Shown here: one piece after another, positions 40,785 to 49,400 of the stretch
Position numbering within the stretch: the first letter of the stretch is position 1
Layout: each line of letters begins with the position of its first letter
Origin: Mycteria americana
Taxonomy: Eukaryota > Chordata > Aves > Ciconiiformes > Ciconiidae
Length of the DNA stretch: 64,000 bases
Direction of reading: 5' to 3'
NCBI RefSeq assembly: GCF_035582795.1
Contig: NC_134396.1
Location: 33,709,683-33,773,682, forward strand
Translations under genes and position numbers: made by a program
The notes under the pieces: generated by a model
The model's database searches: none
Seen by the model: the letters and a program-made list of their open reading frames with translations, nothing else
What the model was told of the DNA's origin: nothing

Positions 40785-40949
40785 AATAATTGATTCTGTT
40801 GATTGTGCATGGTTTGCCGATTCAAGTGTATGTTGTAATCAATTGCTGCTAAAAACCATCTTGCTCTGTAGACAGGGTAAGTGTACTCAAACCACTTGGT
40901 AGTATACATATACAAGTGCTGCTGGAACTGCTCCAGATCAAATGCAGAT
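40785..40949 (-). CDS. aromatic-rich core exon of the unrecognised gene
   Basis: This exon is 165 nt, with minus-strand acceptor TTTATTTTCATTAAG and donor GTAAGTCTG. It completes an Arg codon, then encodes 54 residues containing FDLEQFQQHLYMYTTKWFEY and PVYRARWFLAAIDYNIH. About twelve of the first forty are Phe, Tyr or Trp. This is the most convincing coding stretch of the gene: a clear non-random composition between near-consensus splice sites. I do not recognise the domain. Confidence 0.7.
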
Positions 40950-41460
40950 CTTAATGAAAATAAATATACAGTTAGATTTTAAGAAAAATTTTGACATTAC
41001 TTAACATATCAGGAACACTTTCACCATATTAAATCCGTATTAATAAAACACAAGTAGAAGTTTTTATCAATTTAACATTTTTTCCCTAAGGTCAGTCTAG
41101 AATTAAAATCAAAGTTGCTTCAACTGTTACATAACTTCATACTATGCAACAAAAGAGAATGAATAATTTAGCATATATGAGATAATTTCTTCTCGGCACA
41201 TCAATTGCATTTACTTCTAATAAAAAGGGAAAAGCAATAATTTGGAGAAACACAGACAAACTAATATCCACAAATGAAGTCCATTATACCTAAACTGTAG
41301 AAACTATGGGAAGTTTCTCAGAAACTTTTTATCCAAAATTTTTCAGCACATTTCAGTGTGAGGTTCGCTTCCATTCCTTTTCTCTTTCATCCATTGAGGA
41401 CCATGTTTGCACTGTCCCTCAATGATGCTGTTTCCACTAGCCCACTGATGTTCATTGACC

Positions 41461-41500
41461 ACATGATGCCACATGATGCCACATGATGCCACATGAAGCC
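41461..41500. repeat. 10-bp tandem repeat, four copies
   Basis: ACATGATGCC is repeated three times, followed by one ACATGAAGCC copy. It lies about 170 bp from the solo LTR. Confidence 0.95.
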
Positions 41501-41665
41501 ACACCCCGTTCCCTACAATGTTAATAAAACTTAATTTATTGCAGCACAAACATTATATTAGAATATTAAATTTTGACACAATAATAACATACAATGAATT
41601 TTTCATATGAACTAGCTTCCTTGCAGCAAAACCAGAAGTAACTGACAATGCCTGAGTACCACTGT

Positions 41666-41670
41666 AACAG
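41666..41670. repeat. target-site duplication, left copy
   Basis: AACAG, identical to the five bases directly following the LTR at 42191-42195. Confidence 0.85.
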
Positions 41671-41724
41671 TGTCACGGGAGAGTTACTGAGAGAGGAGTC
41701 ATCATTGAGGAGTTAACCAAAGGT

Positions 41725-41730
41725 TTTATT
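41725..41730 (-). terminator. LTR polyadenylation signal AATAAA
   Basis: AATAAA on the minus strand, about 60 bp downstream of the LTR TATA box and about 55 bp before the LTR's 3' edge. Confidence 0.65.
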
Positions 41731-41788
41731 AGACAATGATTAAACAGTGGTCAAACAATGTACTACTAAATACATTTCAAATAATTAG

Positions 41789-41796
41789 CTTATATA
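41789..41796 (-). promoter_or_regulatory. LTR TATA box
   Basis: TATATAAG on the minus strand inside the LTR, upstream of the AATAAA signal by the spacing usual for an LTR promoter. Its direction matches the surrounding gene. Confidence 0.55.
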
Positions 41797-42190
41797 CAAT
41801 ACACTTTTAGATCATCTCTCGTTGTAGATATCAGATACCTCAAGGGGCAACCTCGAGAGGCATCCCTGCTCAAGAGGAGATCGCCGTGCAGCCCGCTGCC
41901 ATGCAGGAGGGCTCAATGGGCTCTGGTGGCTGCAGATATGTGTAGTGTGAAGTGATTGGCTTGTAGTCAAACTCCCCTTTGGTGTATGCGCAGGTGTGCA
42001 ACCATAGCAATTTTTAGTTCCGTCTAGTTCCAGCTCAGACAGTGGCTCAAAGTGTTAATTCCTGGTAAGATGTGACTTAGCACAAGTTCGCAAGGTTTGC
42101 ACAACAGGGTTGATTTCAGTCAGGCCTATTTGTTAGTGATGCCTGAACCAAAGTAGTGTTAACTCAGTCAGAGTGGGTACACCCGTCGCA

Positions 42191-42195
42191 AACAG
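42191..42195. repeat. target-site duplication, right copy
   Basis: AACAG, identical to 41666-41670. Confidence 0.85.
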
Positions 42196-44958
42196 ACGGT
42201 GACTATCTTTCTGTTTGCTAGCCTGAAAAGCAAATGTATGCAGAACTACTAAGTATAAAACTATATATACACACACCATATTTTGTTATGTTAAAGAAAC
42301 ATCAATGAAAAATCTGAAGACTGATGCTTTCTGTTTTATGAAAAAATGTACTGTGCCTTCCTGCATTTGTGCAGGAATTTGACAGACCATAGCTGTCAAA
42401 TTGCCAAACCATCTTTGTAATAAATAGCAAGGCAAGGACAGTGGTGATGCAATTCTCCTCCTGTTGGCCAAGCATTGTGGCCTATTTAGAAAAATCTTAG
42501 GCCATGGGAGATCACTAAGATTGACGCGCCCATTTTTCCATGCACTTGTTTCCACCCGCCCAAAGTGGAGGACAATTAGTACCAACTGTGAGGGGTTTTC
42601 ACACAAAATATGATACTTAAATCAATAGGTTTAAGTCAATTGGACTTGTCTATAAAGGTGTAATACATTACAATAGTTGAGGGGCACAGAACAAAGATCA
42701 TCATGCATATTTTGCAAAGGTGGCCATGAAGACATTAACAATTGTATTTCACACCTAGTGAATTGGATCTAAATTGAAAGATTCTAACCTTTTAGTTATT
42801 TAAGGCAAGCTTAATGTAATAGAAGTTTGTTATATCACTTTAGATAGCCACAAGGATATATTATTCTGTACTCATCACAGAGGAACTACCTCAATCAAAT
42901 TGTTTCCAAGATTTTTGACACCTGCCCATATGTCACAGGAATGGATTACCCAGGCAAATTTCTTTTCAGTGGGTAACAGATATATAATTCTTAGATTATT
43001 TGATTATGGTGTATTTTCTATAGCTTATTCTTATCTCTATGTGAAATTTAACAAAAGAATAATTTCTGAAATAATTTATTATAATTACCCCAAAATTACA
43101 GCAAGTAAGTATGCTTGGCTGACAACTCAATAATCACTCCCAAAAGCTACTGTACACTATCATGTGCAATATTAATACCAATGCCTGCCTTATAAGCTTT
43201 GACAATGTGTATAAGTACCTAAGGTATACAATTTAAATACATTTTACTATGCTATTTAAATAAGAATAGCAATTTAATATTCAGTCCTCTTCAAAAGGCA
43301 TGCATGAAGTCATACACAGTATATTGTCAGTTAATTGCACTATTCTACATAACTACTTTTGCAACTTGTAAGTACATTAGTAGTTTTGTGACAATTGTCC
43401 ATACTTTCAGAACAGAACTTTGCATTGTTATGACTGATTTTCACTTGTACCCAATACTGAAACTAAAAAAAAAACAAACCAAAACAACAAGAAACCAAAA
43501 ATTAGACTTTTAATCCATTGAGTAATTTTGGCATGATGAATGACATTTTAAAGGTGTTCCTTTTAGGTCTAGTTCACCAAAACCTCTTTATGGAATTCAA
43601 ATTTCATATACAGCTGCAAATATTTCATTCACTGTGTTACCTGACTGAAGTTAAATTTGCTGCTTTTAACAAATTTGAAACAAGCCTGTACACTGAACAA
43701 ATTGCACGGGACAAAGTGAGAAGACAGTGAGCCTGAAAAGGTATGCTGTCAACTACATAAAGCTGGCTTATTCCTTTTGAGCAAGGCAAATGGGCATAAA
43801 TTAAAAATCCTGGGTTATGCTGAACATAACAACCAAAGCTATTTTGAAAAAACTATTTGGATTTTTCAGCTAAAAATATCTCCCAGTGCCCACCCGGAGT
43901 TGTAATACCTTTCCTCATGTTTGTATTTTTGCTTATTTGACATCCAGAATGCATCAGCTTGCATCTGTAATTCAGACAGCATATATCATAAAACAGAGTC
44001 TGTACAGTCTATAAGGTGAATGAAAACCTGGGACAGCACAGCCATATAACCCAGTTACCGACACCAGCATTATTTAGTCTAAATTTTTCTACTTAATATA
44101 CGGGCTATTAAAAAGGCCCCATAAAATCTTCCATATCTAATTAGTTTTCTAATTTGGAGTTTAACACACTGAGCCTTCAAATAAACCTGTGGAGGCCCAG
44201 ATTTGTGAAAGACTACAATCTTTTAATATAACAATCACATTTCAAGTGCCATATTACTTTACAAGACTCATGTCTTCTCCTTATTTATACAAAAAAATGT
44301 GCTGAGTTGAAGCCCAAACCAGAATTAAAGCATCATTCATTTTCTCAACAAATGCAACTGACCAATCCTTCAGTACTTTGAAGATGGTATTTTAGACCTA
44401 CCTCATGCTATTACATAATCTTTTTTTTGGGGATGCACTGGAGTAAAAAGAACTACTGAAAGGAAAAAAAACCCTAAGTGAATTCAACGTTTATGTAGTT
44501 ATTGTAATAAATTACTTTTTCAGAATCCTAAAAAAGTTTTGGCAATTATGCTGCACTGGAGCCAACTGGAGCTGCTAGCACAACACGTGCTGCGTATCTT
44601 TCTCTTGCAAAGGCATTCAGTTCAGAATTCTGCAATTACAGTGGTTTGCCATCTGACAGCACCAAGAGATCCTTGCTTACACTATCTAGTCCAGAAGGTA
44701 ATGTTATAACGGTGAAAAAAAGAAAGTCACAGGAACTGGGAATGCAGGAAATCCTGGATTCTAGTTCCAGGGTACATGCTCTACATAACCTCCGATCAAA
44801 GGAATATGAGTCTAAACTTGCATTCATAGTAAGTGAAAACAAAAATAAAGCATGCATGTAAAAAAATATAGCAGCAAGGTTAAAGAGACATTCATAAACA
44901 CCTAAAACTATTATTTCGGGGAATATATGGAAAACAACATAAAAAGGCAAGAAGTTAC

Positions 44959-45084
44959 CTTTCAGTAGTCGCTGCTGAAGAAGTTTCAGACACATCCTCT
45001 TCAGCTTTTAAGACTGAGCTTCCATCAATGTCTTGTTTCACTTGGGATTCCTTGCAGACATACCTGTGTTTATCTTTGTCATAT
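44959..45084 (-). CDS. charged Ser/Glu-rich exon of the unrecognised gene
   Basis: This exon is 126 nt, with minus-strand acceptor TTTTGTCATATTTGTTTAG and donor AAG|GTAACT. Only one frame is open. It begins with YDKDKHRYVCKES and continues through a Ser, Glu and Ala-rich tail ending in SSAATTE, with two spare bases (AG) that the first base of exon 40785-40949 completes to Arg. The composition looks like a charged linker, possibly disordered. Confidence 0.65.
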
Positions 45085-45245
45085 CTAAACAAATATGACA
45101 AAATTTTACTACCAAAAAGGCAAGAGCCAACATGAAACACATCGCTACTTTAAGCTTAGTTTGCTGACAAATCCAGCAAAAAATTGGCAATTTCAGCATG
45201 TGAGAACACATTCAGTGTTTCTCTAAGGGACATCCACCTTTCTAC

Positions 45246-45314
45246 CTGTTCTTGTACACATATCCTTGACTGAGCCCTTCTTCTCTCCAGACTCTTTCTC
45301 CTCTTTTTTTTTTT
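45246..45314 (-). CDS. most 5' supported exon of the unrecognised gene
   Basis: This exon is 69 nt, with minus-strand acceptor GTATATTCTCCTTCAG and donor CAG|GTAGAA. In the frame that joins exon 44959-45084 it encodes three Lys and then RGERVWREEGLSQGYVYKN. It opens with eleven A residues right at the acceptor. No in-frame Met is present, so the start codon lies upstream. Just before the acceptor, another open frame with an ATG at 45393 (Ser-rich, then PLPRRPCRP) would join this frame only if the A-run were one base longer. This is described as a finding. Confidence 0.5.
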
Positions 45315-45711
45315 CTGAAGGAGAATATACAGTTGGTCTACAAGGCCTTCTTGGCAGTGGTGAAGGTAATGATGAAGCTGATGATGATGATGACATTGCA
45401 AGCTTTCAAATGAGAGACAACTCAATTATGCATAGTTAATGCTTTGTAAAAGAACTTGTTTTGGAATCATACATTAATTCCTAAATGACAACCAAATACA
45501 GCAGTTATGGTTCAGAATTGTAATCGGTTCTTCACATTCAACCTGCAGGTAAGTGCACCCATCTCTCTTCGAAATCAGGGGAAGCTATAGAGGTGCACTT
45601 ATCTCTTAAAGCTACATGGCTTAACATCTAGCATGAACATTAAAATAATAAAGGCATAAACTGCTAGTTTCATATATAAATGAACCATTGCTGCTGCTTT
45701 TGCTGGTTTAC

Positions 45712-45975
45712 CTGTCAAATGAGGGAACGGAGAGGGAAAATAGGTGCAATGTGAGTGTCGCGGGAAGCCCACAACGCAGGGGGTGCTTGCCCTGTCAGAC
45801 TTAACTGTGTTGGAGCCGCCTCAGAGGCTCCCAGCCCTGTCCCGGCCCCTCTGAACCGCACCAGGAGGCGACTTTCCCGAACTCCGACAGGGGAGAACCC
45901 CGACGGAGGGCTCGGCCCCAGCTGACGAGGAGGAGGTGTAGGGACCGCGCCCTCCCGTGAGCGGCTACCGGCCAT
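45712..45975 (-). other. candidate first exon of the minus-strand gene
   Basis: A good minus-strand donor, GACAG|GTAAAC, has its exon edge at 45712, inside the left flank of the CpG island. The only ATG on this strand between 45,976 and 46,330 or so is the one at 45975, with an 86-codon open frame that ends at the donor. The frame does not match the phase of exon 45246-45314. This may therefore be a 5' UTR exon, with the start codon in an exon I could not locate. Confidence 0.25.
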
Positions 45976-46271
45976 CAGGTACCCCCGCGTCCGCCGGCAG
46001 GAGAAGCCGGCCGACGCCTGCCCCGCCCGCCTCGCCTCGCCTCAGAACGCGCTGCACGCCCGGGAGGAAAGCCCCTCCGCTTGAGCAAACGGCCGGGGCC
46101 ACTCCGCAACCGCCTGCTCCCGGGGCCTGGCCGGCACCCCGTCTGAGGGGGAAGGCGGGACCGCCGGCGCCCCGCGGCCGCCGGGAGGGGCTGAGGCGGG
46201 CGGGAGGCCGGGCCGCGGCCGCCCCGCCCCGCCGCCCGCGCGTTACCCGCGGCTCCGCGCGGGCCGCTGAC

Positions 46272-46278
46272 CCGGAAG
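46272..46278 (+). promoter_or_regulatory. ETS-type site CCGGAAG
   Basis: CCGGAAG inside ACCCGGAAGCGC, 56 bp upstream of the PTAR1 ATG. ETS/GABP sites are common in CpG-island promoters. Binding is not shown by sequence alone. Confidence 0.4.
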
Positions 46279-46292
46279 CGCTCTGCCCGCCC

Positions 46293-46310
46293 GGCGCGGC
46301 GCGGCGCGGC
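46293..46310. repeat. (GGCGC)n in the PTAR1 5' leader
   Basis: Between three and four GGCGC-type pentamers lie just upstream of the PTAR1 start codon. They are GC-only and likely structured in RNA. Confidence 0.8.
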
Positions 46311-46333
46311 AGGGCCGGCTGCGGAGGTGGAAG

Positions 46334-46419
46334 ATGGCCGAGTCGCCGGAGGAGGTGGCGGTGCTGGTGCAGCGGGTGGTGAAGGACATTCGCAACGCCT
46401 TCCAGCGGAACCCCCACAT
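46334..46419 (+). CDS. PTAR1: PTAR1 exon 1 (coding part)
   Basis: This exon encodes residues 1-28, starting MAESPEEVAVLVQRVVKDI, and leaves two bases (AT) of codon 29. The start has a strong Kozak context, with A at -3 and G at +4 (GGAAGATGG). It lies in the CpG island with no upstream ATG in the leader region. The donor GTGAGTGAG is near-consensus. The segment is upstream of the PPTA repeats and is expected to form the N-terminal helix. Sequence and length agree with my recollection of human PTAR1. Confidence 0.95.
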
Positions 46420-49400
46420 GTGAGTGAGCGGGGCGGCGGCCGAGGCCGGGGCGGGAGCGCTCCCCGCCCTCAGCCCCGTGCGTGCTCCCCGGCCGGCGGC
46501 CGCCCCGCTCCCTCGCCTCGGGGCGGGCGGCCGGGCGGGGGTGTGGGGTCCCCGGCGGGGGCGCGGCGGGCCGCCCGGCGCGCAGCGGTGCCTGTGAGGG
46601 CCGGGCGCCGGGCCCAAGGTCACGCCGTGCGGGGCCGCGGGGACCAGCCGCGTCTCTCCCCGCCCGGCGCGGGGGCTTCTGCGCGGCACCGCCGCGGGGC
46701 GTGCCAGCCTGCGAGCGGGAGGGCCGGCGCCGGGCGGGTTCCCTGGCACCTGTGCTTCCTGGGGGCGGGTCGCTGATGCCACATGCCTTCCGTGCTCTCC
46801 TGCTGCCTCCTCTTCTTCTGGGTAACGCCACGCTCCTGCTCCGGGAGTTTGAATAACTCCTGGGCGCCCGTGCGGCCCGCTGGGCGCGGGCTGCGGCAGC
46901 ACCCCGGCCGCCGCTGAGCCGTGCGGCTGCTTCGTCAGCCTGCCGGCAAAAACAGCCTCGTCAATAAAAAGTACTTGGTTCTGGAAACCGGCAGGGGCTG
47001 GGGAAAAAAAAAAATCTGGAAGTGTGAGTGTTTTTTTAGAGACAGGTTCTCAAATGAACTCCACTTGAGTTTGAGGCTGGGCATGTTACGCTCGAGATGG
47101 GATTGACCTTTGCCTGCGGGCGGGTCAGGCCTGCCGAGCCCCGCCGAGCGCAGCCGGGTCTGTGCGTGGCCGAGGCAGAGCCTTAGCGCTGGTGGAAGCC
47201 AGTCTTGGGATTGAAGCCTACCAAATTGCACCCTCGTACGAACGGCGTGGCTTGATGAATGCCACCTTCGAATCTGTGTCTGTTAATAGAGATGCCAGTG
47301 CTTTTCCTTGTGTGCTGTTTCGACTGTGTGGATACAGACGACATATACAACAAACAGAACGACTGTGTGAATACAAACTACAGTTACTGCTGTCTTGTGA
47401 GAATCGGGTTTATCTAACAATCTGGGGGTCAGGTGGTCTGCGTCTTATTTTCAGTTCCACTGCTGACCAGCTCCGAGACCCTGATTTAGGTAACTCCCTT
47501 ATTTCTGTTTCTTTCCCCATCCTTTGTTGTTTTAAGATGCAAACTGTTTAGGGAAGCATCTTTCTACCTATTTATGTGAACTACACAGTGGTTCTGGCAA
47601 ATGAGGTAGCACATAATGGATAACAACTTCATAACGTAAGTATGGTGTGTTTGTGTCGGTCAGAAATGCTGCAGTCTCTGAGGTGGTGGCCTATTAATCT
47701 GTTCCAGAAAATGGTATGCTAAGCAACTACATAGGAAAATTTTACATGCACTTAATTTATCCCTTTGCTTAAAAGAGAGGATTAGAATGAATACCATCAT
47801 GTTTCTATAAATGTAGTAAGCAACTTGGGTGGGTGGCCAGGTTTTAAAATACAGCATATGGATGCTGTCTAAAAAAGAACTGCGTTTTGCCATGAAGCTT
47901 CATTTTTAGGTTGTGAGGCATAATGTGCTGTAAACAGCCAGTATTTGTGAATGAATGTTCTGATTCTTCTCAGTTCCTACTCCTTCACCAGAATTGTTTA
48001 CTGGTAGCAAACTTGGAGCTTGTGTTTTTGAAGAATATGCTGCTGATGCCATTTTCTTTCATAGATGCAATCTCAGAGATTAAAGTAGGCTACAAGAGTT
48101 GTGTGCTCTGAGACTGATGCACTGTGTCATGCTTCGATGGAGGAGGCATGAGCTGCTGCTAGTTTACCCCCTAAAGTAGAAAAAGCGGCAATTCTGTCTG
48201 CTAGATTTCTGAACTGCAGTACTTGAAATGGGACTATGCATGGCCAGTGTAGACTGCAGGCCCTTTGCTACGATCCCTCTCTGCCTCTAGAGCACCAGGT
48301 TGCAGCCATGCTGGCCAGACATTTTCATGTATCTCGGAGACATCTTGTCTTCCTGCTGGTGACCAAGACAGTTGTAACTAGCTGCAGTCCCTGACAGATG
48401 TTATCCTCTTGAAGCGAACAGCCTGTGCATGTTATAGATCCAGGTTTGAATTCTTCTGTGTGGCATCTGCCTGGCTCTGCCGAAAATAAGGGATCTGCCA
48501 TGTGCTTGATGTTCCTATTCACATCTCATAGTTTTGTCCCATACTCCTCTCTCTTCCAGCATTTGTTGTACCCTGTCTTTGACTGTTTGTTCGTTTGCCC
48601 CCTTTGCATCTGGCAGAATGGGTGTTTTGTTCTGGCAGGTTCATGGTTTTGTAGGTTTTAAAGGGGGTGTTGTCTCCAGTCAACACTAAAAAGCATGTAA
48701 AAATACCCTTTTAGACTAAGTAGAATGTTGGCTTGTTGTTTCTCTTTTTTTGCTTTAAATTATATTTGCGGCAAGACTGTGCATCTTTTTAAGCTGAGCT
48801 TACTTCTAGCTACATATACAACACAAAATTCTTTTTGCCTTGTCTCTCTGATAGCTCCGTTTTCTTCAGTTGGATAACTCTGCAGCATGCTAGTTTTCAA
48901 TTTTGTAAGGCTATGAAACTTTACGGGAAGGTATTTTTACCCAGTCCTACAAGCATAGGTCCCGATAAAGTCATATACATGAGCTATCCCACTGGAACTG
49001 AACGGGTCACCAACCGTGAACAGATCAATGTATACTTTCTTTTTGAACTTTGCTGTTCTTTTGCATGTGAAGTCAAACAAAAATAGACTAACTTTTCAAA
49101 AGACTACTTGAATTTGATGGGCGTAATTGGAAAGATGAACTCTTAGATGGTAGCCCAGTGTTTGTGTACAAAATCCGAGGATGCTATTTATGGTTTGCCA
49201 AGAATCATTTATGTCACTGTAGCTCAGATAATTTTTTTTTGTCTTACTTCATCGTATTCTTAATGTAGTAAAAATACCACACTTCATTTTGTTAGATTTA
49301 AAACTCTGAATCATGGTGTGATTGCAAATTCTCCTGGTGTGATTGCAAATTTCTCTGCAGGGGATTCAGAAAGAAACATACTTCCTTAAGTCTTTCCTGT

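Larger units (their letters stand above)
41671..42190 (-). mobile_element. solo LTR of an endogenous retrovirus
   Basis: A 520-bp element that begins TG and ends CA, with imperfect inverted termini (TGTCACGGG at the left, TGCGACGGG on the opposite strand at the right) and a perfect 5-bp duplication AACAG outside both ends. The minus strand carries a TATA box (TATATAAG) at 41789-41796 and an AATAAA signal at 41725-41730, in the order expected for U3-R-U5 read leftwards. No internal retroviral coding sequence is present on either side, as expected after recombination between two LTRs. A 5-bp duplication is usual for ERVL-like and some ERVK-like elements, but I did not assign a family. Confidence 0.9.
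40950..44958 (-). other. putative 4-kb intron of the unrecognised gene
   Basis: This is the largest intron of the minus-strand gene. It holds a 10-bp tandem repeat at 41461-41500 and a solo LTR at 41671-42190, and is otherwise AT-rich unique-looking DNA. Phases on both sides agree without another exon. Confidence 0.5.
39810..45314 (-). other. unrecognised minus-strand protein-coding gene, exon chain
   Basis: Four or five exons on the minus strand join with compatible phases: 45246-45314, 44959-45084, 40785-40949, 40603-40630 and, less surely, 39810-39896. Introns follow the GT-AG rule. The first three exons are all entered with one base completing a split codon, and all end on two spare bases. 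The encoded segment is about 155 residues. It has a basic start, a charged Ser/Glu-rich middle, and a core very rich in Tyr, Trp and Phe. I do not recognise the family. It runs divergently from PTAR1, and the expected neighbour from mammals, CFAP95 (C9orf135), does not match it as far as I can recall. The 5' end and start codon are not resolved. Confidence 0.6.
45760..47170. promoter_or_regulatory. CpG island, probable bidirectional promoter
   Basis: A sharp rise in GC and CpG density sets this apart from the AT-rich surroundings, with the core at about 45,960-46,780. It contains PTAR1 exon 1 and the putative start region of the divergent minus-strand gene. GC boxes are plentiful (CCCCGCCCC near 46221), there is no TATA box near the start, and an ETS-type CCGGAAG motif lies at 46272-46278. 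TATA-less, CpG-rich, ETS-containing sequence between divergent genes is typical of housekeeping bidirectional promoters. That use here is inferred. Confidence 0.75.

Noticed and set aside
42286-42606. 106-codon minus-strand open frame next to the LTR
   Set aside because: It shows no retroviral or other family motif and lies outside the duplicated target site. It is also not in a position that the exon chain of the minus-strand gene needs.
44636-44995. 119-codon minus-strand open frame overlapping exon 44959-45084
   Set aside because: It is in a different frame from the one joining the neighbouring exons and runs mainly through the putative intron.
39810-45314. Identification of the minus-strand exons as CFAP95 (C9orf135)
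   Set aside because: Synteny would predict CFAP95 divergent from PTAR1, but none of the encoded segments resembles that protein as I remember it.
45541-45556. Strong plus-strand donor CAG|GTAAGT at 45549
   Set aside because: No plausible plus-strand exon or start leads into it, and PTAR1 begins downstream. It is probably a chance match in the divergent region.
45965-46902. Long open frames of 141 to 288 codons on both strands across the CpG island
   Set aside because: Stop codons are rare in very GC-rich DNA. The frames are Pro, Arg, Gly and Ala-rich and overlap PTAR1 exon 1 and its promoter.
47162-47551. 129-codon open frame in PTAR1 intron 1
   Set aside because: No motif was recognised, and the PTAR1 exon phases already join without it.
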